From: Planctomycetota bacterium
Lineage (GTDB): Bacteria > Planctomycetota > Planctomycetia > Pirellulales > Thermoguttaceae
Assembly (NCBI GenBank): GCA_018897395.1
Contig: JAHIKV010000215.1
Span: 1 to 15,983 of the forward strand
Direction: 5' to 3'
Length of the DNA: 15,983 bases
A model generated the notes under the pieces. It did not search any database, had not been told where the DNA came from, and worked only from the letters and a program-made list of their open reading frames with translations. Of this stretch, positions 1 to 7,500 are shown piece by piece. The stretch's first letter is position 1. Each line of letters opens with the position of its first letter. A program made the position numbers and the translations under genes.

Positions 1-41
1 CCCCCTTGCCACAATTCTGCCGCTTCGTGTACCCTTTTCTC

Positions 42-109
42 ATGGCGGTTTCTCCTTTTTTGGTTGAAAGTGGTCCGAGCTACACCGCCCGGACCTGAGG
101 AACCGCCAT
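42..109. repeat. Nested inverted repeat
   Basis: ATGGCGGTT at 42-50 pairs with AACCGCCAT at 101-109. Inside it GGTCCG at 72-77 pairs with CGGACC at 90-95. The two nested stems could form an extended hairpin in DNA or RNA. No gene is adjacent, so its role is unknown. It could be a degenerate repeat element or the tail of something outside the window. Confidence 0.4.
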
Positions 110-150
110 TTTCTATTTCAACTACGCAGGGGACAACCTCGCGCCTCTGC

Positions 151-180
151 GGTGGGGAGAAAAGGCGGTTTTTCGCCACC
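151..180. repeat. Short inverted repeat
   Basis: GGTGG at 151-155 pairs with CCACC at 176-180, and GAAAA at 159-163 with TTTTC at 170-174 around a short loop. It is a weak, interrupted hairpin without a following T run, so a terminator call is not justified. Confidence 0.3.
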
Positions 181-256
181 AATAGGGTGGGGTCTACCCA
201 ACAATCCGTTTGACAATTATTTTTGCGCTGGTTAGGGTAGATATTTACTGTCACCG

Positions 257-275
257 AGTTTCTGTTGCGGAAAGT
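257..275 (+). repeat. 19-bp dispersed repeat, copy 1
   Basis: AGTTTCTGTTGCGGAAAGT occurs here and again, identical, at 12874-12892, where it forms the outer left edge of a large palindromic element. An imperfect inverted relative closes that element on its right (12979-12990 and beyond). Here it stands just before another palindrome family, suggesting a solo end or the edge of a decayed element. Confidence 0.7.
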
Positions 276-290
276 GCCATGGGATCTTTT

Positions 291-388
291 GTCATTCTGA
301 GCGAAGCGAAGAATCTTGCATGGAAGCGGGTTGCAGGTGAGATCCTTCGCTGCGCTCAGGATGACAGAGCAGGCGAGATCCTTCGCTT
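291..388. repeat. Palindromic dispersed-type repeat with an extra half copy
   Basis: The left arm at 291-316 begins GTCATTCTGAGCGAAGCG. The right arm at 340-365 is its reverse complement with 23 of 26 bases matching. A partial third copy of the right arm, GAGATCCTTCGCT, lies at 373-385. This GTCATTCTGAGCGAAGCGAA type is a palindrome I recall from intergenic DNA of several high-GC bacterial phyla. That attribution is from memory, not a search. Confidence 0.7.
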
Positions 389-392
389 TTCT

Positions 393-417
393 GGTTCCCA
401 TGCTCTGCGTGGGAACC
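393..417. repeat. Short palindromic repeat
   Basis: GGTTCCCA at 393-400 pairs with TGGGAACC at 410-417 around a loop containing TGCTCTGCG. The stem can extend inward by GC and a wobble pair. This unit type (GGTTCCCANGCTCTGCG) is familiar as an intergenic repeat. It is not part of a tRNA, because no acceptor stem or CCA context surrounds it. Confidence 0.6.
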
Positions 418-512
418 CATGTTTTTCGACGCTCTGAGGTTGTCGTACTTTTCTGGGGACCACGAAACCGCGCTGCGATACGCGAAATCGCCGGGATCGA
501 GATTTTCGGTCG

Positions 513-539
513 TTGAGAGATTTGAGAGATTTGAGAGAT
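513..539 (+). repeat. Three tandem 9-mers
   Basis: TTGAGAGAT is repeated three times head to tail without mismatch (513-521, 522-530, 531-539). It is a short perfect tandem array in noncoding DNA. Confidence 0.8.
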
Positions 540-566
540 TAAAAAACTATCGAAACTATCTGAAAA

Positions 567-604
567 CCGTGTGCCGCTGCTTGCGAACAAGCAGCGGCAC
601 ACGG
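567..604. repeat. Perfect 16-bp stem hairpin
   Basis: CCGTGTGCCGCTGCTT at 567-582 is exactly reverse-complemented at 589-604, with a six-base loop GCGAAC. It is a very stable GC-rich cruciform or RNA hairpin. No T run follows, so it is more like a REP-type palindrome than an intrinsic terminator. Confidence 0.75.
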
Positions 605-735
605 CGAGCACTCGTGGATGCAGGGATGCCCGGAATGAACGCGCACGGACGGGCATATTGGAATGCGTGGAATGCGGTTGTCGCACGTGTTTTTAGGCCG
701 CGTGCGCCACCCACGGGAACGGAGTATGCCCTGAG

Positions 736-798
736 ATTTATGATTTATGATTTATGATTGCTGATTTATGATTTGCCTTTTCTGACCTCTGATTTGTC
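736..798 (+). repeat. Heptamer tandem array just upstream of the exosortase
   Basis: Nine 7-base units run in phase: ATTTATG three times, then ATTGCTG, ATTTATG, ATTTGCC, TTTTCTG, ACCTCTG and ATTTGTC. The array ends six bases before the GTG used as the exosortase start, which makes that start doubtful. Read on the other strand, units such as CAGAGGT and CAGAAAA resemble the CAGAGGG/CAGAGAT units of the larger array inside the gene at 1196-1349. Confidence 0.65.
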
Positions 799-804
799 GG
801 CATC

Positions 805-2052
805 GTGAAGTTGCACCAACGCAAGAGGAAACACCGGCCGCCGCCCGTCCAGCGCCGGGAGGAAATTGGGACATCATCTTCTTCTTCATCTCCAAAAGGT
901 GTCGGGCTGGGTGGCACTGCCGGCTTGTCCGGCAGTGTTCAGTTCGACGCCGACCACTGCCGGACAAGCCGTCAGTGCCGCCCGGCGCCGGGGCAAACGG
1001 TTTCCGACGCCTTTTTCATCGCCTTTTCCGTGCTGGGCGGCGCGATTCTGGCGGCGGCGTTTGTTTGGGCGTACTGGCCCACGCTGGTCGGCCTGGTCGC
1101 CGCGTGGAACCGCGAGCCCGACTACTCGCACGGATTCCTCGTCGCGCCGTTGGCGGTCTATTTTCTCTGGGTCCGACGGGACAGTTTTCCGAAAAAGGGG
1201 TCAGAGGGCAGAGATCAGAGGGCAGAGATCAGAGGGCAGAGGGCAGAGGGCAGAGATCAGAGGGCAGAGGGCAGAGGGCAGAGGGCAGAGATCAGAGATC
1301 AGGGGTCAGGGGTCAGGGATCGGCAATCATCATTCATCATTCATCAATCTCCTGGTTCCCGGCCCCTGACCCCTTTTTCGTGGCTGGGCCTGGGACTGAT
1401 CGCCGCCTGCGTCGCCGCGCGGGTCTTCGGCGCGCACTTCTATCTCGACGCCATCGACGGCTGGTCGATCATGCTCTGGGTCGGCGGGGTGGTGTTGCTG
1501 CTGGCCGGGCGGAAGGTGTTTTGGTGGAGTCTGCCGTCGATCGCGTTTCTGTGGTTCATGGTGCCGCTGCCGTTCCGCATGGAGCGTTGGTTGAGCCTGC
1601 CGCTGCAGGGAGCGGCCACCAAGCTGAGTTGTTGGATATTGCAGGCCCTGGGGCAGCCGGCCTTGGCCGAGGGACACGTCATCTTTCTCGGCGATCACCG
1701 GCTGGAAATCGAGCAGGCCTGTTCCGGCTTGCGGATTTTCGTGGGGATCACGGCCTTGGCGTTCGCCTACGTGATCGTGGCGCGCCGGGCCTGGTGGGAG
1801 AAGGCGCTGTTGCTGTTGAGCGCCGTTCCGATCGCCTTGCTGGCCAACGCCGCGCGGATCGTCGCCACGGGCCTGCTCTATCAATATGTTTCGGGAGAGG
1901 CGGCGAAGAAATTCTCCCACGACGGGGCGGGCTGGGTGATGATCCTGTTGGCCGCCGGGATGTTCGGGCTGGTGTTGTGGTACTTGTGTCGGCTGGTGCA
2001 AGAGGTCGAACTGGTCGGAGTCGGCGACGTCGTTCGCCGGGAACGAGTGTAG
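805..2052 (+). CDS. xrt: Exosortase (EpsH-type membrane transpeptidase), repeat-invaded
   Basis: A polytopic inner-membrane enzyme of the exosortase/archaeosortase family. Members cleave and anchor surface proteins bearing a C-terminal sorting tail and usually sit in exopolysaccharide loci. The signature residues are present: Cys306 in EQACSGLRIF, Arg351 in NAARIV and His372 in FSHDGAGW. Family motifs AYWPTL and PDYSHGFLV precede them, and hydrophobic segments run from about residue 70 to the C-terminus. Two repeats lie in frame: a palindrome (909-983) just before the first membrane segment, and a heptamer array (1190-1380) adding roughly 57 Arg/Gln/Glu/Gly-rich residues between the LWVRR and SWLGL segments, a loop the positive-inside rule places in the cytoplasm. 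The start is uncertain. GTG 805 has no evident ribosome site, and GTG 1030 would start inside the first helix, so the native N-terminus may have been replaced by the palindrome. It could be the planctomycete XrtU type, which I cannot confirm. Confidence 0.88.
   Translation: MKLHQRKRKHRPPPVQRREEIGTSSSSSSPKGVGLGGTAGLSGSVQFDADHCRTSRQCRPAPGQTVSDAFFIAFSVLGGAILAAAFVWAYWPTLVGLVAAWNREPDYSHGFLVAPLAVYFLWVRRDSFPKKGSEGRDQRAEIRGQRAEGRDQRAEGRGQRAEIRDQGSGVRDRQSSFIIHQSPGSRPLTPFSWLGLGLIAACVAARVFGAHFYLDAIDGWSIMLWVGGVVLLLAGRKVFWWSLPSIAFLWFMVPLPFRMERWLSLPLQGAATKLSCWILQALGQPALAEGHVIFLGDHRLEIEQACSGLRIFVGITALAFAYVIVARRAWWEKALLLLSAVPIALLANAARIVATGLLYQYVSGEAAKKFSHDGAGWVMILLAAGMFGLVLWYLCRLVQEVELVGVGDVVRRERV
909..983. 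repeat. Palindromic element inside the exosortase N-terminus
   Basis: A 29-base arm (909-937) including GCACTGCCGGCTTGTCCGG is followed after a 17-base spacer by its near-exact reverse complement (955-983, 27 of 29 matching). The element is translated in frame as part of the exosortase extension and contributes residues not found in the family. It looks like a mobile palindrome that landed at the 5' end of the gene. Confidence 0.75.
1190..1380. repeat. 22-unit heptamer array with 15-bp terminal inverted repeats
   Basis: CGAAAAAGGGGTCAG at 1190-1204 is exactly inverted at 1366-1380. Between them 22 heptamers run in unbroken phase from 1196 to 1349: AGGGGTC, fourteen AGAGGGC or AGAGATC units, AGGGGTC twice, AGGGATC, GGCAATC, ATCATTC twice and ATCAATC. 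The first unit is part of the terminal repeat. The array has no stop in any of the three forward frames, so the exosortase reading frame continues through it. The terminal repeat shares AAAAGGNGTCAG with the element at 10774-10891. Confidence 0.85.
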
Positions 2053-2109
2053 GAATGCTTTTAGCCCGCATCTCTCACCATACGGGGACAATCCGGCGCA
2101 GTGCGCGTG

Positions 2110-2191
2110 ACACTAGCCCGAAGCGCAAGCGAGGGCAACCCGTTGCCGGGCAACCCGTTGCCAGTCCCTCGCTTGCGCTTCGGGCTAGTGT
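2110..2191. repeat. Perfect 26-bp palindromic repeat with internal 15-bp duplication
   Basis: The arm at 2110-2135, beginning ACACTAGCCCGAAGCGCAAG, is exactly inverted at 2166-2191. Overlapping the arm and filling the loop are two tandem copies of GGGCAACCCGTTGCC (2133-2147 and 2148-2162), each itself nearly palindromic. I recognise the arm as a dispersed repeat type common in Pirellulales genomes, from memory. It separates the exosortase from the kinase gene and could act as a transcription attenuator or mRNA stabiliser. Confidence 0.85.
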
Positions 2192-2226
2192 TTGGTGATG
2201 AGAAATACGGTTTGGAGTAGAATCGC

Positions 2227-4500
2227 ATGTCCGAATTACAGCCGGTGCGGAGGAAGAGCGTCGCCCGACCGGCCGCCACTCTGGAACAGAGCCTTTCGCC
2301 CCGGTTCGTCCTGGACGCGCTGAGGCGTTGGTGGATGGTGGCCGCGCCGATCGGTTTGCTGCTGGCGGCCGCGGGCGGCGCGACGGTCTACCTGCTCTTC
2401 GAGCCGGTCTACGAAGCGGCGGCCTGGTTCAAGATCGAAGAACGCACGCCCTTCCTGGCGTTCGAGACCAAGGACGATGGGCGATCGAATCTGTTTTTCC
2501 AAACGCAGATCGAGACGATCCGCAGTCCCTTGGTGCTCGGGCCGGTGCTCAAGCGTCCGGAGATCGCCCGCTTGCCGGAAATCGCCCGGCAGCCCAGCAA
2601 GGCGGCGTGGCTGGCCAGGCAAATCCGCGTGGCCTCCGTGGGGAAGTCGGAGTTGTTCTGCGTCCTTTACGCCGGCCCGGACCCGACGGACGCCGCCGGC
2701 GTGGTCAACGCGGTGACGGAATCGTATTTCAAGCTCCGCGATCAGAGCGACACCGAACGGAACCAACGGATCATCGACCTGCTGGGGCGGGAGGAGGATA
2801 AGCGTTCGAGGGAAGTGCTGCGGCTGCGCGACAACCTGCGCGGCCTGGTCAGGGAGGCGACCGGCAAGGACCCCTTCTCGGGCAATCTGGAAGCGGATTC
2901 GCCCCAGAAACACCCGCTGGCCGACCTCGAAGGCCGGCTGATCGCGGCGCAGGTGGAGCGCACGGTGCTGGAGGCGAGGATCAAGGCGACCGAGGAGGAA
3001 TTGGAGGCGAATAAGCGGGAAGAGGATTCGTCCGCCGGCGGGGAGGACGTGTTGGCGTCGAAGCACGAGGCCGTATTCCGGGATGCGACGGCCGACAAGA
3101 TCATCGAGGACAGCGCGGAAATGCAGCAGCAAAAGGCCCTGATCGCCGTCAAGTGGTCGAGGCTGATGGATATCGGAGAGAAATCGGCCAGGGGCAAGGA
3201 GGCCGCCGCGTACGTGCGGCTGGCCGACGAGATCCGCGGCGACGAGCAGGCGCTCGACCAATTGCGCGAAGAGATGAAGCCGCGGGCGCGCCACGAGGCG
3301 GAACTGGCCATCATCGCCAGGCGGTCCGCGATGGGAGCGGCCAAGATCGAAAGACGGATGGAAGAACTCGCCAAAATGCGGTCGGATCGGGAAGCCTACC
3401 GCGTGATGGAGGAAATGCTCGAGGAGCGTTACGACGAGCAGCGGAAAAACATGGAGCAAAGCAGCGGCGACACCATGGAGTTGCGGTTCAAAAGCGATGA
3501 GTTGACCCGGGCGGAAAAGGTGTTCGAGTTGATCGCGCAGCGGGCGCTGCAGCTTCAGACGGAGCGTGGGGCGCCCGCCCGGGTCACGCTGATGCAGTCG
3601 GCGGAACCCCCCCGCGCTCCCGTGGCGGTGTTTCCTTACCGCAACGTGGCGCTGGCCGTTCTGGCATGTTTCTGCCTGCCGTTTGCTTTGGCGGTTTTCT
3701 GGGAACGGCTGGTCGGGCGAGTCAGCGACTCCCAATCGCTGGAACGGCAGTCGAATCTTACCGTTCTCGGCGAGATCGCCCAACTGCCGGTGCGCACTCC
3801 CATCGTTCGCGGTTCCGCCAGCGCTCGGGTCCGGCACGACTTGAGACTTTTCGAGGAAAGCATCGACAGTTTGCGCACGAGCCTGGCTCTGTCGGAGGAG
3901 CTTGGGGGCATGAGGGTGCTGGCGATCACCAGCGCGGCCAGCCGCGAGGGGAAGACCAGCGTCGCCGCGCAGTTGGCGGTGAGCTTCGCTCGAGCCACGG
4001 GGCAGCCGCTGCTGTTGATCGACGGCGACATGCGCCGCCCGGACGTCCATAACGTGTTTGAGGTCCCCTTGGAGCCGGGTCTGACCAAGGTGCTTGGCGG
4101 CCAGTGCAGCTTGGAAGAGGCGATTGTCACGAGTTGGAGCGAGTTAACACACCTGCTCCCGGCGGGGAGACTGGAAGTCAGTCCGCACAGCCTGTTGGGG
4201 AACGGGGCGTGGCAGTCGGTGCTGGCGAAGATTCCCTCCCGCTATCGGTACGTGTTGATCGATACCCCGCCAATGCTGTCCGCCAGCGAAGCGTTGGTGC
4301 TGGCGAAGGCCGCCGACGCGTCGTTGGTGTGCGTGATGCGCGACGTGAGCCGGGTCGACCAGATCCGCAAGATCCTCGATCGGTTGGCGGCCGTCGGCAG
4401 CCGCCCCGTCGGCCTGGTGCTCAACGGGGTTCCGGCGAAAGACTATTCATATCGTTGGGGCGACTACGGCTACACGCGCGAGGGGGAGCAAGGAGCCTGA
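2227..4500 (+). CDS. Polysaccharide chain-length regulator fused to BY-kinase
   Basis: A Wzz-type polysaccharide co-polymerase joined to a cytoplasmic tyrosine autokinase. It controls polymer length and export by cycles of autophosphorylation. A first membrane helix (about 36-60) is followed by a long charged, helical and probably coiled-coil periplasmic region (about 170-440) and a second helix (about 474-494). The kinase domain (about 545-757) shows a P-loop ASREGKT with Lys576, Walker A' LLLIDGDMRRPD (Asp599, Asp601) and Walker B VLIDTPP (Asp679). The C-terminus carries a tyrosine cluster, DYSYRWGDYGY (Tyr740, 742, 747, 749), the usual autophosphorylation site. GGAG at 2212-2215 supports ATG 2227. 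Its stop overlaps the next start by one base (TGATG), so the two are translationally coupled. The substrate polymer is unknown. Confidence 0.93.
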   Translation: MSELQPVRRKSVARPAATLEQSLSPRFVLDALRRWWMVAAPIGLLLAAAGGATVYLLFEPVYEAAAWFKIEERTPFLAFETKDDGRSNLFFQTQIETIRSPLVLGPVLKRPEIARLPEIARQPSKAAWLARQIRVASVGKSELFCVLYAGPDPTDAAGVVNAVTESYFKLRDQSDTERNQRIIDLLGREEDKRSREVLRLRDNLRGLVREATGKDPFSGNLEADSPQKHPLADLEGRLIAAQVERTVLEARIKATEEELEANKREEDSSAGGEDVLASKHEAVFRDATADKIIEDSAEMQQQKALIAVKWSRLMDIGEKSARGKEAAAYVRLADEIRGDEQALDQLREEMKPRARHEAELAIIARRSAMGAAKIERRMEELAKMRSDREAYRVMEEMLEERYDEQRKNMEQSSGDTMELRFKSDELTRAEKVFELIAQRALQLQTERGAPARVTLMQSAEPPRAPVAVFPYRNVALAVLACFCLPFALAVFWERLVGRVSDSQSLERQSNLTVLGEIAQLPVRTPIVRGSASARVRHDLRLFEESIDSLRTSLALSEELGGMRVLAITSAASREGKTSVAAQLAVSFARATGQPLLLIDGDMRRPDVHNVFEVPLEPGLTKVLGGQCSLEEAIVTSWSELTHLLPAGRLEVSPHSLLGNGAWQSVLAKIPSRYRYVLIDTPPMLSASEALVLAKAADASLVCVMRDVSRVDQIRKILDRLAAVGSRPVGLVLNGVPAKDYSYRWGDYGYTREGEQGA

Positions 4501-7500
4501 TGGAACATCCGTCGGATACGAATCAATCGCCGCCGGCCGCGCGCCGGCCCGCCGCCAGGTCGAAGACCATGCGGATTCTCAACACCCGGCTGTTGGTGAA
4601 GACGTTGATCGCGGCCGCCGTCATCGGATCGGCGGCCTATTTCTGGTATGCCGTGCAAGTGAAATGGACCGCGGAGGCCATGCTCGAGCGTGCCGAGAAA
4701 CTCGTTGAAGAGAAAGACGACGCCTCCGCGGCGCAATACTATTTCCAGTACTTGAAGCTGCGGCCCGACGACGCCGGCGTGCAAGTCCTGCTGGCGGAGA
4801 CGTTCGACCGCGCCGTCAAGGACGCGCCGTCAAAGGTCCAGGCGGTCGAATACTATTACCAAGCGATAGGGGCGGCCCCGGCCGATAAGCGGCGCCCTCT
4901 GCACCGCCGCCTGGCCGAATTGCTGATCGAGCTGCGGCGATTCGTTCCGGCGGAGGAAGAAGCTCGAGAACTACTCGAGCTGGACCGGAACGATCCCCAG
5001 GGATGGCGGCTGCTGGCACTGGCGCTCTACGGACAATCCCGCGGCGGCTCGATGGGCCGAGACAGGGACCCCGTGCTGGTGAGCGAGGCGCTGCAGCGGG
5101 CGCGCGAACTGAATCCGGGCGACACGGAGATCGCCGGCATCCTGGCCGACGTCTATCGCCACCAGCCGCAACTGCTCGACGAGGAACAACAGGGCCTCTC
5201 CGACGCCGAGCGGCGGAAGTTGGCCGATCAGGTGGTCGACGACATGGTGGCGGCCGGCCCGGATGACGCAAAGGCCCTGCTGGCCCGCTACCGTTATCGC
5301 ACCCGCTACCGTTTGCCTGGGGCCAAAGACGATTTGGCGGCGGCGCTGGGCCGCAATCCCGACGATTTGGAGGTCGTCCTGCAAGCGGCCCACCAGGCGC
5401 GGCGCGACGCGGAGTCGGCCGAGCGGGAAGGCGGCGCGGCGAAGGACGTCGAAGCATATTTCGAGCAAGCCCGCAAACACTACGAACACGCCATCGAGAT
5501 TTCGCCGTCGGAGGAACCGGCGTACTTGTGGCTTGGAGAGTTGTACGCCAGGCAGGACAAGCCCGACCTCGCCGTGGAGACGTGGCGCCGCGGCTTGGAA
5601 AAAGGGAACAAAGAGAGCATCGACCTGAACTCCCGATTGGCGGACCTGTTGATTGCACAAGGACGGTTGGACGAGGCCGATAAGACCCTCGGCGGACTGG
5701 AACGGACGACCGAGAGAATCGGCCCGATGCTGCCTCCGCCCGCAAAGCTGGCCCTGAAACGCTCGAACGATTCGCTGCGGGCGAAATGGCTGGTGCGCAA
5801 GGGGCGGTATCTCGAGGCGATCCCCTTGCTGCGGCGCGTGGCGGTCGGCAGGCAGAGCGCGGCAGCCGAGGTGGCGCGAAGCCTGCAAGCATGGCAATGG
5901 CTGGGCATTGCCTACTCCGCGATCGGCCAATGGGACCAGGCGGCGTTGGCCTACGAGCAGGCCGCCGCGTTGGGGCCGAAAATGGTTTCGCCGCGTTTGC
6001 AGGCCGCGGCCGCTTGGGCCATGGCCGGTCGGCCCGACGCGGCCGAAACCTGCTACGAGCAGGCGCTGTCGCTCGACGCCGCCCCGGAGACGTGGATCGC
6101 CTTGGCCCGTGCGCGGTTCCAACGGGAGGTCCGCGCGCCAAGGGCGGCCAGAAACTGGGATTCGTTCGACAAGGCCCTGGTTGAAGCCAAAAAATCCCAC
6201 GAAGAGAAACCGTTTGCCGACGCGTGGCGGCTGAAGTTGCTTGAGGCCGACTACCTCGTCGCGAGCGGCCGGCAGCGGGAGCAGCCCGACCAGGCGATCC
6301 GCGACGCCGTCGAGTTGTGCCGCGCCGCCGAACGGGAGTATCCCGATGCGGCGGGTCTGTGGCAGGCGCTGGTCGCGGCCTACGAGCGGCTCGAGCAGCC
6401 CGCCGACGCCGACCGGGTCCTGAAGCGACTGGAAGGGATAAAGGGGCAAGCCGGGGTCGCCTGTCTGTTGCGGGCCAGGCTCCAGGCCGGCCGCGAACAA
6501 TATGAACGGGCACGAAAGACGTTGACCGCGGGCTTGGAGACGTTGCCGGACGAGATGCGCCCCGCACTGCGGCGTGAACTCGTCCGGATTGCGCTCCGTG
6601 AAGGCCGGCCGGACCAGATGCGCGAGCAATTGCTCGGGCTTCACCGGCGGGAACCGACGAATTTGGAACCGGTGATCCGGCTCGTGGAACTGGCCTTCGA
6701 GTCGGGAAAGCTCCCCGAGATCGAACGGTGGGAAAAGGAGCTCCGCAAGCTGGAAGGCCCGGACGGCCTGTTCTGGCGGTTTTATCAAGCCCGCCGCTTG
6801 TTGGCCGAGGCGAGCGGTCCCGACGACGCCAAGCTTACCCAGGCGTCCAAGCTGCAAGCATTCATTCAGAATCAACGTCCGGCGTGGCCGAAAGCCTACT
6901 TGCTCCTGGGGCTGTTGTCGGAGGCCCGCGGCAAGTTTGAACCGGCGGCGGAAGCGTATCAAGAGGCGGTCCGCCTGGGCGAGCGGCTGCCCTTGGCCTA
7001 CCAACGGCTGGTCTCCCTGTTGCTGCAGATGGACCGGGTCGACGAGGCGGACCACTACTTGCTGTTGATGCAAGATCAAATCGCGCCCTCGGAGGCGCTG
7101 TCCTCTCTGGAGATGGTCGTCGCCGCAAGGCGAGGGCAGATCGATCGCGCGCTGGAAACGGCCCGCCGCGGGGTGCAGCAGCGTCCCGAGGATCCGATCG
7201 CACACCTGTGGCTGGGCCAGATGCTGCTGGCCGGCGACAAGATCGAAGACGCCGAAACCACACTGAAGAAGGCGGTTGAGCTGGCGCCCGGCGACACGCG
7301 CACCCTCGGCGGGCTGTTTGGTTTCTATATCCGCACAAATCGGCCCACTCGAGCCCGCGAAACACTCCAAGAGATTATCGAGAACGAGAAACTAAGTGAA
7401 GCTCAGCGGGCGTCGATCCTGGCGCGGGGGTACGAGTTGTTGGGCGACCGGGAGCAAGCCAAGGCCAACTACCGGAAGGCGGCGCGGCTGGAGGCGGACG

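Larger units (their letters stand above)
1..804. other. Repeat-rich intergenic region without a convincing gene
   Basis: About 800 bases before the exosortase gene carry no reading frame with recognisable protein sequence. The short open frames here overlap hairpins and tandem repeats and differ in composition from the genes downstream. The region holds at least seven repeat structures, listed separately. TTGACA at 210-215 resembles a -35 box, but the hexamer 17 bases downstream (TAGGGT, 233-238) is a poor -10 and no gene follows it, so I do not call a promoter. No tRNA or rRNA is visible. Confidence 0.7.

Noticed and set aside
210..243. Promoter with TTGACA at 210
   Set aside because: The -10 at proper spacing is poor and no gene lies downstream for about 600 bases.
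393..417. tRNA-like stem with GGTTCCCA
   Set aside because: Only one hairpin is present; there is no cloverleaf, anticodon arm or acceptor stem around it.
567..604. Intrinsic terminator
   Set aside because: The stem is perfect but there is no T tract on either side and no gene ends nearby within the window.
1196..1349. Heptamer array as a CRISPR array
   Set aside because: Units are 7 bases with no spacers and no cas genes nearby; it is a tandem repeat.
975..2198. Alternative forward open frame over the exosortase
   Set aside because: It is open only because the region is GC-rich and the heptamers lack stops in all forward frames. The exosortase signatures are in the 805 frame.
4104..4499. 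Extended N-terminus of the TPR protein
   Set aside because: The upstream codons overlap the kinase domain in another frame. ATG 4500 has a ribosome site and stop-start coupling.
4971..7370. 799-codon open frame on the minus strand, and similar long antisense frames across 2236-4050 and 4816-6567
   Set aside because: They lie wholly opposite well-supported genes and are rich in Arg, Gln, Pro and Leu, as expected of antisense shadows in GC-rich DNA. No domain is recognisable.
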